In this document: piece by piece, positions 11,634 through 23,618 of the stretch | Layout: the number at the start of each line of letters is the position of its first letter | Position numbering within the stretch: position 1 is the first letter of the stretch | Origin: Tetracladium setigerum | Lineage: Eukaryota > Ascomycota > Leotiomycetes > Helotiales | Length of the DNA stretch: 64,000 nt | Reading direction: 5' to 3' | Assembly (NCBI GenBank): GCA_031472005.1 | Contig: PZJY01000011.1 | Span: 806,001 to 870,000 of the forward strand | Program-made: the position numbers and the translations under genes | Notes under the pieces: model-generated | Seen by the model: only the letters and a program-made list of their open reading frames with translations | Database searches by the model: none | What the model was told of the DNA's origin: nothing

Positions 11634-14572
11634 ATGGCGGGACGACGCGACTTCTTAAATCAACCGGCGCCTGAGAACTACGTGGCAGGCCTGGGTCGTG
11701 GTGCCACTGGATTCACAACTCGTTCAGATCTCGGTCCTGCTCGTGAGGGTCCCAGTGAAGATCAGATCAAGGAAGCACTTGCGAAGCGCGCCGCCCAACT
11801 CGGAGGCAACCTTTCCTCGACCTATGGAGCCCCAGAAAAAAAGGAGGAAGATGAAGGCGACGATGAGCGCTTTCAAGATCCCGAGAATGAGGTGGGCCTC
11901 TTCGCCGGTGGTTCATACGACAAGGATGACGACGAGGCAGATCGCATATACCAGGAGGTAGATGAGAAGATGGACAGGCGGCGAAAGATTAGAAGGTTGG
12001 TCTACCCATTTCCCCTCTTTACCCCTCCAAAGCAAGTGGTTTATCATATATGCAAATAGTTGAGCAGATTACCGACCTTTCTACCTACAGGGAAGCACGC
12101 GAGAAGACCGAGCGAGAAGAGTACGAACGAAATAATCCTAAGATCCAGCAACAATTCGCCGATTTAAAACGAGCTCTGAGCACTGTGAGCGACGATGACT
12201 GGGCAAATCTCCCTGAAGTTGGTGATTTGACGGGCAAGAACCGAAGGACCAAAGAGGCTTTGCGACAACGCTTTTATGCCGTACCAGACAGCGTCATTGC
12301 TGGAGCGCGAGACTCCTCGGAACTTGGAACAACGGTTGCGGATGATGGAGGCGCTGGAGGAGATGGGCCGGATGGGACTATGACGAATTTCGCGGATATT
12401 GGTGCAGCCAGAGACAAGGTCTTGAAAGTTAGACTGGATCAAGCTTCTCAAGGCAGTGGTTCCGACTCGGTGGCAGGAAGTGCGACCAATATTGACCCTA
12501 AAGGCTATCTGACTAGTCTGGCGAAATCCCAAATCAGCGAAGGAGAAGCGCAGATTGGAGATATCAATCGAGTTCGCGTACTCCTAGAATCCGTCATCAA
12601 GACAAATCCTAAGCATGGCCCAGGATGGATCGCCGCAGCACGATTGGAGGAGTTCGCAGGCAAGATTGTAGCCGCAAGGAATGTCATTGCTCGAGGTTGT
12701 GAATTTTGTCCTAGGAGCGAAGATGTTTGGCTCGAAAATATCCGATTGAACGATAATCGAAATGCTAAGATCATCGCCGCAAATGCAATCAAGAACAACG
12801 ATACCTCGGTCCAGCTCTGGGTAGAGGCTATGAAATTAGAGTCGGAGCCCAGAGCGAAGAAGAGAGTTTTGCGCCATGCGTTGGATCACATCCCACAGTC
12901 AGTTCTGCTCTGGAAAGAGTCAGTCAACCTCGAGGAAGATCCCGAAGATGCCAAACTTCTCCTAGCGAAAGCTACCGAAATTATTCCACTCTCTGTTGAA
13001 CTCTGGTTGGCACTTGCACGCCTCGAGACCTCGGAGAACGCCCAAAAGGTGCTCAACAAGGCTCGTAAAGCTATTCCATCATCACATGAAATCTGGATTG
13101 CTGCAGCTCGCCTTCAAGAACAGATGGGAAATGCAAATAAAATCAACGTAATGAAGCGTGCTGTTCAAGCTTTGGCAAAAGAATCCGCTATGTTGAAGCG
13201 AGAGGATTGGATCACCGAGGCGGAGAAGTGTGAGGATGAAGAAGCAGTATTGACTTGTGGAAACATCATTCGGGAGACATTAGGCTGGGGATTGGATGAG
13301 GATGATGACCGAAAAGATATCTGGATGGAAGACGCACGAGCTTGTATAGGGCGCGGAAAGTATGAAACAGCACGCGCCATCTACGCTTATGCACTCAGAG
13401 TCTTCGTTAATAGCAGAAAGCTTTGGCTGGCAGCTGCAGATCTGGAAAAGAATCACGGGACGAAAGAGGGGCTCTGGCAACTCCTGGAAAAGGCAGTCGA
13501 GGCATGTCCTCAAAGCGAAGTACTGTGGATGATGCTGGCAAAGGAGAAATGGCAAGCTGGCGAGATCAACAACGCACGGAAGGTTCTGGGTAGAGCATTC
13601 AACCAGAATCCTAATAACGAAGACATCTGGCTTGCAGCCGTGAAACTGGAGGCCGAGAATGACGAGCCAGAGCAAGCTCGCCAATTATTGCAGACTGCGA
13701 GACAGGAAGCTCCTACAGATCGAGTGTGGATGAAGAGTGTGGCATTCGAGCGACAGGCAGGCAATGCCGACTTGGCTTTGGATCTTGTCAACCAAGCACT
13801 GCTACTATTTCCAAGCGCTGCAAAGTTATGGATGATGAAAGGTCAAATATACGAGAGCGAAGGCAAGCCTCCTCAGGCTCGAGAAGCTTATGGCACTGGG
13901 ACAAAGGCATGTCCAAAATCTGTACCTCTTTGGCTGCTTTACTCTCGACTTGAAGAACGTTCAGGCATGCTTCCAAAAGCCCGTGGTATTCTGGATCGGG
14001 CACGTCTGGCTGTTCCCAAATCTCCCGAGTTGTGGACCGAAACAGTTCGTCTAGAGCGGAGAGCAAACAACATCAATCAAGCAAAGAACAGGATGGCTCA
14101 AGCCCTCCAAGAAGTTCCTAACAGTGGTCTCCTCTATTCCGAATCAATCTGGCATCTTGAACCAAGAACTCAGCGCAAGCCACGGGCACTGGAAGCCATC
14201 AAAAAGGTTGATAATGATCCAACACTCTTCGTGACTATCGCACGCATTTTCTGGGGAGAGCGAAAGCTGGAGAAGGCACAGAATTGGTTTGAGAAAGCTA
14301 TTCTCCTCGACAGCGATCTTGGCGATACATGGGCTTGGTACTACAAGTTCTTGCTCCAGCATGGTACCGAGGTAAGGCATTTTCGTCACGATTTGGTTTT
14401 AAGTGACGATGCTAATTATTATCAACAGGAGAAACGAGCCGATGTTGTGACAAAAATGGTGTTAAGCGAGCCGAGACATGGTGAATTTTGGCAAGCTATC
14501 TCGAAGGACCCCAAGAATGCCCGCAAGAGTCCTGAGGATATCCTGAAAATTGTAGTTGGAAGATTGGATTAA
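11634..14572 (+). CDS. PRP6: Pre-mRNA splicing factor PRP6/Prp1 (U5 snRNP, HAT repeats)
   Basis: PRP6 bridges the U4/U6 and U5 snRNPs in the tri-snRNP. Exons are 11634-11995, 12091-14371 and 14429-14572, giving 929 codons including the stop, 928 residues (human PRPF6 941, fission yeast Prp1 906). The N-terminus has the PRP1_N signature (FLNQPAPENYVAGLGRGATGF; EVGLFAGGSYDKDDDEADRIYQEVDEKMDRRRK is split here only by the first intron). Residues about 250-900 are a long array of HAT/TPR half-repeats with the recurrent pattern W-x-x-A-A/R-L-E. The second intron (14372-14428, 57 nt, GTAAGG...CTAAT...CAG) has no stop and is in frame, so it would be missed without noticing its donor and branch point. 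Intact, likely essential. Confidence 0.95.
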
Positions 14573-14982
14573 TTACAGACGTCTTCGGCGTTCGTAATGG
14601 ACGGTTCGGGAGGGCGGGAGCATGGAGTTGTAAAAATAGCATGTGGGTTTTCGCCTTCAAATTCCAACAATCAATTATACTCAAACCGTGCTCCACTTCA
14701 GAAACCATGAATACCCAATTGAAAAGTTTGGATTGCAATAATACGTACTATCTACAAGTTTACTCTGTCATTTCCCTCAATTCCAGTACCTGTTCTGATT
14801 TTTCTTTGTTGCTTGTTCTGTTCGACGCACGCATCCTTCTTTGATCTGCTTTGTCTGCATTGTATCCTCGGATATAGCTCTTGGAACCCCTTTTGTTTTC
14901 TGCTGTGTCCTACACTTAAGCAGCCTTGAAGTTGAGTGAGAAGAATAAGGAGGAAAAGTGAAGTAAGCTTAACTTTTCAACA
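14573..14982. other. Intergenic between PRP6 and the HELAH orphan
   Basis: Nothing recognised beyond a TC-rich segment. Confidence 0.4.
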
Positions 14983-17900
14983 ATGTGGCATTCAGGACTC
15001 TCCCCAAATTATTCTTCAGAAAGCAGCTCTTCTAGCAGCGACCCATATGAAGAATTGAATGATGATTCTGAAAACGAGCCTCCTACGCCACGACTGGGAA
15101 GATTCTATGATCCTTTAGGGCAGTCAATAGGCGCTGGTGAGAGCTCAACCCCACCCCTCTCCTACAAGACCTCCACCACCCCCTACTAAACCATCAGATC
15201 CCACCAAAACACAAAAATGGACCCCCCTAGCTCAAAAATACACCCACCCCATAGGCATCACTCAACCAGCAATCAACCATGGCCTCCTCCGCGGAACCGG
15301 CAAGAGCGGACTCACTCCCCTCTCCCCCTTCCACACCTCACCAGCTGACGACGATCCAAAACTTGCTCTATTCTTCCACCAGCGCAAAAGATTTGCTGGA
15401 TTCTCAGCTGCAGAGATCGTAGAGATGGAGGCATTCACGGCATCTCATACTGGGCCAATGGGGAATTCGCTGGTGTGTCCTATACATGCGGTCTTTAGGA
15501 GGGAGGTTTGGGAAACGAGGGAGAGTATGGGGAGGGCGAGGGCGCCGATTCCGGTTGGTGGTGGGGTGGAGGGGTTTTGGTTGGTAAGTTGACAAGAGAC
15601 TCTCAGCTTATGTTTTAGTAAAGAAGTGAACAGCTAGCTATTTTGGGGAGATGTTGGTGCTGATTGATGTCTTGATCATAGGCAGACAATCCGGCAGTGT
15701 GGAAACTTTTGCAACCTGGATTAAAATTAGCTTCGATTGCAATTAGTCAAGCACATTTATTCCCGTGGTAAGTACACTCATTTTCTACTATGGAGTTTAT
15801 AAGAGAGATATTGACAATCTGTGCATAATAGGTGGGCAGCACTCTTATATGGCCCTTATGAAAAAGTCCCTCCCTGGCGCATGCCAGACACACACACCGA
15901 CGAAACACCCCGCTACACCTTCCACTCCTCCCCTCCTACAAATTTAAACCTCCCCAACTCACAACAACTCCGCCTGAAAATGATCTCCACATTCAAAGAT
16001 CTCTCCAAATATATCGAGATTGGTCTGTTCAGCGGATATTGCGACCCCCATGCAAATCTGCCGAAGACGGGGAAGGGGTGGATTAATGGACAGGTAACCT
16101 CTAGTATGTTCGAGGACAAAACGAAAATTAGGATTGCAATTGAGAATCTTCATCCGTTGTTGAGAAATGACTTGAATGAGGCTGGTAAGTTGCTTTAGCT
16201 TGGTTTGTGGGAATTTTGGACCGGCGGGTTTTGATTTGGTTGATTGGATCTGGACCTGACCGGCTGCAGAACGGCAAGTTACTTCATTCTGTAGGAGAGA
16301 GAGTTTCTCATGGACATACGCTCATTAATGGTTTTACAGATTGCTTGCGAATTGGTACTTGGCTGATTGTTTGATACATGAGCTTGCAGTAAGTACCTAT
16401 CTGGCTGCCACGGCTCGAGGCAAGCAATACAGAAAGAAGAATGGGAGTTAATGCATATCGGGCTCCTAGCACGCTAGTTGGTTGTATATTTCTCGAAAGG
16501 AAGATCCCGGTATACTTAAAGCGCCACCCGAGCCATACTTTGAAGATGAGCGTATGTAACACAGCCAGCACATGCCCCCGTTTGAGAGGAGGCGGAGAAA
16601 CAAATGTTGAAGGCTGACGTTTAAGTCAAAAGGTCTCCCAGAATTGGGTTGGTCGCTAGAAGATAAGGTGAGTGATTTCTCTTGCTGAGCTGCATAATAT
16701 GTAGATTTTCTAAATTTCCCAAGTTGTGGAAGGGATTTGGTGGTCCAATTGTGACATCAGGCATGAGCCGTGGAGGCCCAGGTACGTCAATTTATATCCT
16801 GCGATTCTCTTCTGGGCAGCACATTCATCTCGCAAATCTATCACCACAATGCTGAGGAATTCCCCATCAGGCATCCCAACTCTTGGCCTCATGTGCTCAA
16901 ATTGGTTCAACAGTAAGCTACTCCTTTGCCTCCTCCGCACTCAAAAAATGATCACTCTCAACATCATTCCACTAGAATACAACACAGACTACAGTATCGG
17001 CTCTCACTTCGCCCTCCTCAGCCCCTTACATCCTCCAAACCCAACAATCCCGGACCCCTTCAACTTCGTAGAATACTGGCCAATCCCCACATCCTGGATC
17101 CATTCAATCTTCCAATCCGACCTCTGGGACAGTGCCGTCCATCAGTTCGGTAACGACGCCACAGCCCTAGGACCACGAACTCGCGGGACGAGAGTTAAGA
17201 ATAAAGCCGCTCTGCCATTCGAGAAGTATGAGTATATCGATGAGATGGATGCTGCAGCTGCAACGCCCTCGGAAACACCTTCAATTTCTACGCATTGGTT
17301 TTCGGTGGATGATGTGCCTTCCGTCCTAAGTTCAGCAGATGAATGGGAACATGCCTACACCGCAAAAGCAGCATCTATAAGAGCAGCTATCAAGAGGCGT
17401 CTGCAGGATCCACAAAATCTCCATCACCCAGGGGACTCGAATTTAAAGCACCATGACTATGATGGCAGCGATGATGGTGATTCCCTATACTCGGAAGGTT
17501 ATAATGCCGATTTTGAAAACCCGTCTTGTCCGAGGTGGGGGAGGTCAAGAAGTATCTGTGTGGGAATAGAGGACCGAATGAGTTGGCGCTGGATACAATG
17601 CATGCTGATATTGCAGAGCCGAATCTATATAGGTATATTGTTGATAGAGGGGGTTTGGATATCAGTGTCGAGGAGTTTAGGGACTTTTTGGCCATGGCGA
17701 ACAAGAGGAGGGAGTTGTTTAGGTGAGATGATGCTGTGGAATAGAGAGTGGAGTCATTTCCTGACATTGTCTCTTGCGCTTATTCATATTCAATTGTTTA
17801 GGCATGGAGAGAAAATCAATCGTAGCTAATTCTCAACAGATGGAATCCCTTCCCCGGCGTCGGAACCGTCACACGTATTTCACTTGGCTGGCCACCAGCA

Positions 17901-18812
17901 AAGTTATACATAATACCCCCGCCACCCCATCACCCTCTCCAACAGACCTTCAAACTTTCAAGTAAGCTCTTTTACCATCTTCAACTCCCACCCCCAGTTC
18001 CAATGCATCCAATACTTCCAACTTCGACCTCAACCTCCCCGGTTCCCTTCTTCTCTCTTCAATTAAATCATCGCCTTTGTTAGATCCAGACCACAGTCTA
18101 TACAACAATCACAAGCTAACACGTATCTTTCCCGCCTCTGTTTTGTAGCTCAATGGTATACGCGCAAGAATGGGAAGAGTTTTTCTACAACTACTTCGGT
18201 GAATGGAGAGATATTGATTACGAGACAATAAGACGTATTCATAACTGGATGGGAAGAGGGAAATGTCACATTGCTGCTAGGGATATCGAGGCAGTCATTA
18301 TTGAGCACGCTCGAATGCCTAATCCTAAGTTAACGTGTGTAATCTCTGCCTACCTCTCATACTCATAAACTCCTAAATGCTCTGGATTAGCTAGCTAGGT
18401 ATATACCTTGATAGCTGGATCCTTTTTTTCTGTTTTGTCAGATCTGTTTGTTAGACCTGTCTCCCTTTCTACTCAACTAATTAATCGACTAACAAATCCA
18501 TCGCCACCCAAAAAAAGTCTAGGACCCAAAGGTATCATTCGCATGATCGGCCCCGTCGACGAACTCAGGAAAAACGATCCTCACGCTCCGCCGTTCACAA
18601 AGGAAAAAGCAAAATATAATAAAATTATGGCAGCAAGGGATGAGAAGAGAAGGCTGGGACGGCAAGGGGCTGAGATACAAGAGATGGAGGAACAGAGTCT
18701 TGATGATATGGATATGGAGTTGGATCTGAGTGGATTTGAGAGTAATGAGTTGGATGATTTGATGAAGGATATGGAGGTTGATATTGAGGATGATGTTGAG
18801 TTCGATTATTGA
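14983..18812 (+). CDS. Many-exon fungal orphan with a zincin-like HELAH motif
   Basis: I recognise no named family, but consistent splicing builds one long protein. Supported pieces: 14983-15136, 15198-15583, 15682-15767, 15832-16184, 16340-16388, 16470-16551, 16633-16667, from 16724, then about 16976-17525, 17526-17722, 17841-17961, 18151-18332 and 18521-18812. The 16340-16388 and 16470-16551 exons join in phase 0 to give LLANWYLADCLIHELA|HASW, a HExxH zinc-binding motif cut by an intron, followed by PEPYFEDE and RLPELGWSLEDK. A glutamate in that stretch could be a third ligand. The C-terminus is Glu/Asp-rich. An aspartate-serine rich N-terminus precedes the first conserved block. Between 16185 and 16340 a tiny exon seems needed, and at about 17520 and 18150 the frame needs a one-base change. 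It could be a metallopeptidase-like protein or an inactive fold; not established. Confidence 0.6.
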
Positions 18813-18944
18813 GAGTAGCCATTATTAACCTGGATGGTGTTTATGAAGTCCATTGGGCTGAACGGTGTCAGCAAGGGATTTATACGCGAGAATCCATCGT
18901 GCTCGGGTTGGCAAGTTGGTCGAGTCGAAAATGCGAAAAGAAAG

Positions 18945-19400
18945 TGCCAAGACATCTCCCAAAAGAAATTTCGAAGAGGCCATTTGGAAGGGTCTTTCGA
19001 AAAGTACAGATAACTTTTTTGCGACATGCAGCAAAGGCAGACTAAGCGGCCGCATGTGCGCTTTTGAAGTTGTGCCACACTATTTAGGGGAGAATTTCTC
19101 AAGTGTATGTAATTGTGAGAAATGTTGTCGGGAGCGCCAAGACATTTCCAAAATCATTTTGAAGAACGCGTTTTCCGAGTTTTTCGAAAAAGTACATGTA
19201 ACTCTTTTGCGACATGCAACAAAAAAGCGGACGAAGCGGCCGCATGTCCGCTTAGAACCACACATTTTGAAGATGAGAACTTCCCCGACTGTGTTTTGGC
19301 ATTTTGATGTTGGTTATGATATGGGAGAGAGAGAGCCAAGACATCTCCCAAGATATAATTCTACAGAAGCGCTTGTAGAAAACATCACTGCGCTTTCAAA
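18945..19400. repeat. Decayed tandem repeat, about 190-200 bp period, 2.5 copies
   Basis: GCCAAGACATCTCCCAAA (18946), GCCAAGACATTTCCAAAA (19136) and GCCAAGACATCTCCCAAG (19335) start three related units spaced 190 and 199 bases apart. The first two share further landmarks in order: a TTTCGAAAAAGTACA-like block, TTTTTGCGACATGCA, and AAGCGGCCGCATG with a NotI site. The third copy fades out by about 19400. A plus-strand open frame of 182 codons crosses the repeats, but the copies fall in different frames, so it does not look coding. Confidence 0.7.
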
Positions 19401-19497
19401 GTTCATTCCTTAATATTATGGCAAAAAAGTTAGATCGGTAGGTACTCATTCGCATTGTAATACATTCCAAGTTCAATTTCATACACACATAAAATTC

Positions 19498-22051
19498 TCA
19501 TCTATAATTATGCAAATACGGCAAACTCCTCGCACCACCACTCTTCCCCTTCCCCTTCCTCTCCTGCCCTACCACCCCCACCCCTCGTCCCACCCCTCCC
19601 ATCACCACCACAGCAGCATCATGTTGAATACCCCCCTCCACGCCCCTCAACCACCTCTGCAACCTCACATAATTCATCAACGCGGCATCAATAACATCGA
19701 AATACTCCAACCCCATATATGAACTCGCCGCCTTGAACATGCTCTTCAAAAACCGTCCATGCGGCGTCCCCTGCGCCGCTGGATTGCCCGCCAGGATGAC
19801 CCAGACGAATATACCGGGATTTGCTTCCATTGAGTGAGCGTGACGCGCCACATGTTGGACCAGAGTTGGTTGAGATCTGGGAGCGTGCATGCTTGGGAGA
19901 GGGGGATGCGTTGGAGGACGGCGCGGCAGTAGATGAGTGCTGCTGCGCGACAGCTTTTGTAGATGAAGTTTTGGGCTGATGGGCTGGTGGTATTTTTGTT
20001 GTTGCCGTCTGGGAGAGATAAGATGGTGGTTTGGATCCATTTGGTAGTTGTTGAGAGCTTGAACATCTCCTCTTCGAGCTTGGCGAGCGAGGTTGAATTT
20101 GAATTGGGATTTTGGCTTTGGTAGGCTGTGTGGTCGAGGAGTTTGAGGACGGCCATTTGGATGAAGCGCATGTGATCTAGAATCGTGGCTGTTTCGGGTG
20201 AGATGTCGAGTTCGGTGTGGATGCTGCTGAAGCTGAGGAGGGAGTAGAGGAAAGGGCAGCTCATGGGAGCTGGGTAACGAATATAAGTGGCGATGGTGTG
20301 GGGGAATGTGAGATCAATTTCATATGAGCACGAGATTTGATAGTCAATTCTGTATACTGGTCAGCATTTCTGGAACCCTTTCGCCGCATTTGGGTCTCAT
20401 TCAAGAACTTACAAAATAATCATCCTCCTATGGAAATCATTTCGGCCTAACTCTCCTAGGCCACCTCTCAGCCTAATCATCTCTTTCAAACCCTTAAGGT
20501 GTGCTTTCACATTCTCATAATTCGACCAGTACCATTCATTTGTGCTTTTTCAGACTTGTTAGCAATTACTCTCACTGCAACTACCACAGCGTCTAGCTAG
20601 GTAGGTATGGAAAGGAGCTTACCAGAGATATCCAACGGCTGTTATCGCTTCAGAGCAAGTCGCCGTCTCTTTGTTACTGAGCATCTCATTCAACAACTCG
20701 ATCGACTTGAGCTTATAACCTAGCACAACGGCTGACTGAGGTGGAGGGATTCTCTGTGCCTCACTCTGATAGCAAGCCGCTGTAAAGATGCCCAAATATG
20801 TAAGCAATGGGGATTTCATACACCAGGGCACCCAAACATCGTTGTAATAATTGGGTGCCACTTCTCCGTCGATCGATACGACGTATCTTGTTATAACTTT
20901 GAGAACTGTTGCCGTTAGATCCTGATTCCACGTTTGCACAACGAAGCGCTCTCTGGAAGCCTTCTCTCCAAACAGAGGAAAGACGAAGAGTTCTGGGAGA
21001 AAAGAATCCAAAACTTACAAGCATTCAAAAGCTCCCCATTCTGCGACGTCGGCACAATACCCAGATAATGCAACGGATCAACCGACGTAATACTAAACCG
21101 ACTCGGAGGAGACTGCGACTGCGACCCTCTCTGCTGCACTACCCGCGAGCGATGCACCAACTGCAAATCTCGCTGTGAATAGTCCCCAACACTTCGCGAT
21201 CGTTTGGAGTCTTCCTCTCCCCCATCGTCCCGCTCGTCGTCCTCTGCATCCTCCAACGTCTCCCCAAGGTTACTCACCATCGCGCCAACCATCTCCTGGT
21301 ATGCCGAGGGTCCCCAATCATCCAGTAACTCTGGTGATATGCGACTCCCGGCACGGGGTTCGACATATTGCGATATACTTTCGCCGACCAAACCAGATGA
21401 TTCCGAAAGGACTGACGCAACATTATTTCCGCTGCGTCTGTTGGAATCGCTGCCCGAGAGCGGTACTCTCGATGGGTTTTCACCGCTGCCGATATGAGAT
21501 GTCGTATTCGAGACATTGCCTGCGGAACCAGGCAAATCTCTAGGTAATCATGTTAATATCGTTTTTTGGGGCGGAAGGAGGCTTTCGGATTGTTTCAGAC
21601 GAACAGGCTCGGGTAGATAAAAGTACATCGAACTTACTTTAATGACCGGTAGATACATTGCGGGAGGGGAAACCTTCTCGAACAATTCTTACACGGCTGT
21701 TGTTGATCACACTATGTATTTGCGGTACAAAATTAGCATCTTATCATCACCTTTTTTTTCTGGCTCGACAATATACCATGAGTCCATGACCACCTCAGGG
21801 GCTTGTTTATCTCGCTATGAGATGAGGGCAAGAGGTAGGTAGGTAGTGCAGTGTTGGACTGTAGGGTAACATACCTTCTGTTTCCTCCTATGACACTCCG
21901 TACAACTCGTGCTCAGTTTCAATCTCCCCTCCGCAAACCTCGATGGTTTCTTCGCCTTTACAACCGCAACGACGGGGATGGTGGCCGATTTCGTTTTTGA
22001 ATGCGAATCCGCACTGGCGACTTGCTGCTGCTGCTGCATCTTGTCGGGCAT
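19498..22051 (-). CDS. Zn2Cys6 transcription factor with Fungal_trans_2 domain
   Basis: Probable nuclear DNA-binding regulator. Exon 1 (21875-22051) starts MPDKMQQQQQ and ends in the first half of the zinc cluster, C-TE-C-HRRKQK. Exon 2 (21638-21711) completes it: C-DQQQP-C-KN-C-SRRFPLPQ-C. An exon of about 21020-21536 is a Ser-rich linker. Later exons (about 20620-20910, 20420-20550 and below 20340) carry helical Fungal_trans_2-type segments such as ETATILDHMRFIQMAVLK and LWSNMWRVTLTQWKQIP. At 19816-19818 the frame changes between WKQIP and GIFVWVILAGNPAAQG. One extra C in the coding CCC run would join them, so a one-base deletion is likely. The target genes cannot be told from the sequence. 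Confidence 0.75.
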
Positions 22052-23618
22052 GTCCCTCTATCTCTATCCTATCCTATCCAATCCTTCTTCCTCGCATAGT
22101 CATCATCATCATCATTATCATCCTCCCATGTCCGAAAGAATCGAGCGATTCCCCTCAACTATATCAACCCAAATCTCGATGGCCGACGAGCTCAGTCAGT
22201 TAGTCTCAAACGTCACTTATTTTTTTCGAGACGGAGCAGTGCAGTGCCGTTTGGTTTTCTTGGGGCAGGGCAGGCTGCGTGCACGCCTCCCTCACTGACC
22301 GAGGCCAAAAGCAACAAATGATGGGCTGCAGCCCTTCGGGTCAAACCACCCCAATCCAAAACGCGGCTGTTGTGATTGGTCCACAACATGAAAGTTTTTG
22401 AGACAACCCATTCATCTGGCTATGCACAAGCCACCACATCGACCTTGACCTTGAGTCGTTTGCTACTGTACCGTAGTTGTTCCTAGGGATTTGTGATACA
22501 CAAGTATCAAAGGTACTTTGTAGCCGAGGGGGCGCGAGATGGGGGAGACGCAAGCAATGCATTCTATCGGTTTTGCGTTATGCAGCTCGTAGGGCGACCA
22601 GTTAAAGGGGAGAAAGGGGGTAATTGACAGAGTGTGCTCGGGTCGTCCTTCCAATCTTGTTTATATTGATGGGCGGATGGGACAAGTCCCGGATTGCTTA
22701 AAAGCTGGTACTCTGGGGCGTTTTCTTGTTGCTTTCTCATCTGCTCGAGAGACTGCTTGCTGTAAGGCAGTTTTTCGTATATCGATCAATAGAAAGAAAG
22801 AAGACTTCAAACACATACTGCATTCCACATACTGCATTGGGATTATTGAACAGGTATATGATAAAGGTAAATTCATGCTTCCAGTTCTGACTGTGAACCG
22901 ACAGTCGCTTGTAAGTGACACACACCACTCCAGCCCTTACAGTGATAAGTCTATCTCATAATCTGTCTGCCATACATATCAATCTCCTGCTTTATCTTCC
23001 TCGCGAGAAACGCTGCTGTAAGGCAGACAGAAAAGTGTCCGTATATCAATCAACAGAAACGAATCAAATATTTTCATCCAGTGAGATTGAATATATGATG
23101 AATGTAAATCCATAGATAGATAGGTAAACACGCTCCCATCCCCTAATCTGTCTACATTTACATATCCACCTAATATATCCATCCATCTATTACTGCAACG
23201 AAAAGAAGAAAAAAAAATCCCCGACTTGTTCTCCGTCGACGAATCCTGCAAAAACAAAGACATGAATAATAAATATCTATATAGCTGGCGGGTATCGTAC
23301 AATTTCGTGAGAGGTGGCTGGCTGATTGAGCCCGACAAACCTAGATTATTGAAGAGAAGAGTAGATGATATGCTTGCTCTCTCTTTTCTCCTTTTTCTTC
23401 TTCTTCTTCGGCATTTCCATCATTTGCAAATCTCCAACAAGTTAACAAAGATGAGAGTATTACCTGTATCCAAAAAACGATGAACAAATCCAAGGCCACC
23501 ATCATTAAAAAACAGAAACACCTGCTATGCAAAAAAAATGCTTCACCACAAAAATCATCTTTCTCCCCCCCCCTCCTCATTTCAAACAAATTTCATCAAC
23601 CGCCAGCACCACCAAAAC
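22052..23618. other. Intergenic between the Fungal_trans_2 regulator and kinesin-3
   Basis: No convincing gene. It contains a pair of diverged direct repeats (about 22750-22800 and 23006-23066, sharing GCTGTAAGGCAG and CGTATATC-ATCAA-AGAAA) and pyrimidine-rich segments. The last 200 bases are the 3' UTR side of the kinesin gene. Confidence 0.4.

Noticed and set aside
12164..14389. Several minus-strand open frames of 70-134 codons
   Set aside because: They are antisense shadows of the PRP6 coding sequence with no independent features.
18865..19413. 182-codon plus-strand open frame
   Set aside because: It runs across a tandem repeat whose copies fall in different frames, so the open frame looks accidental.
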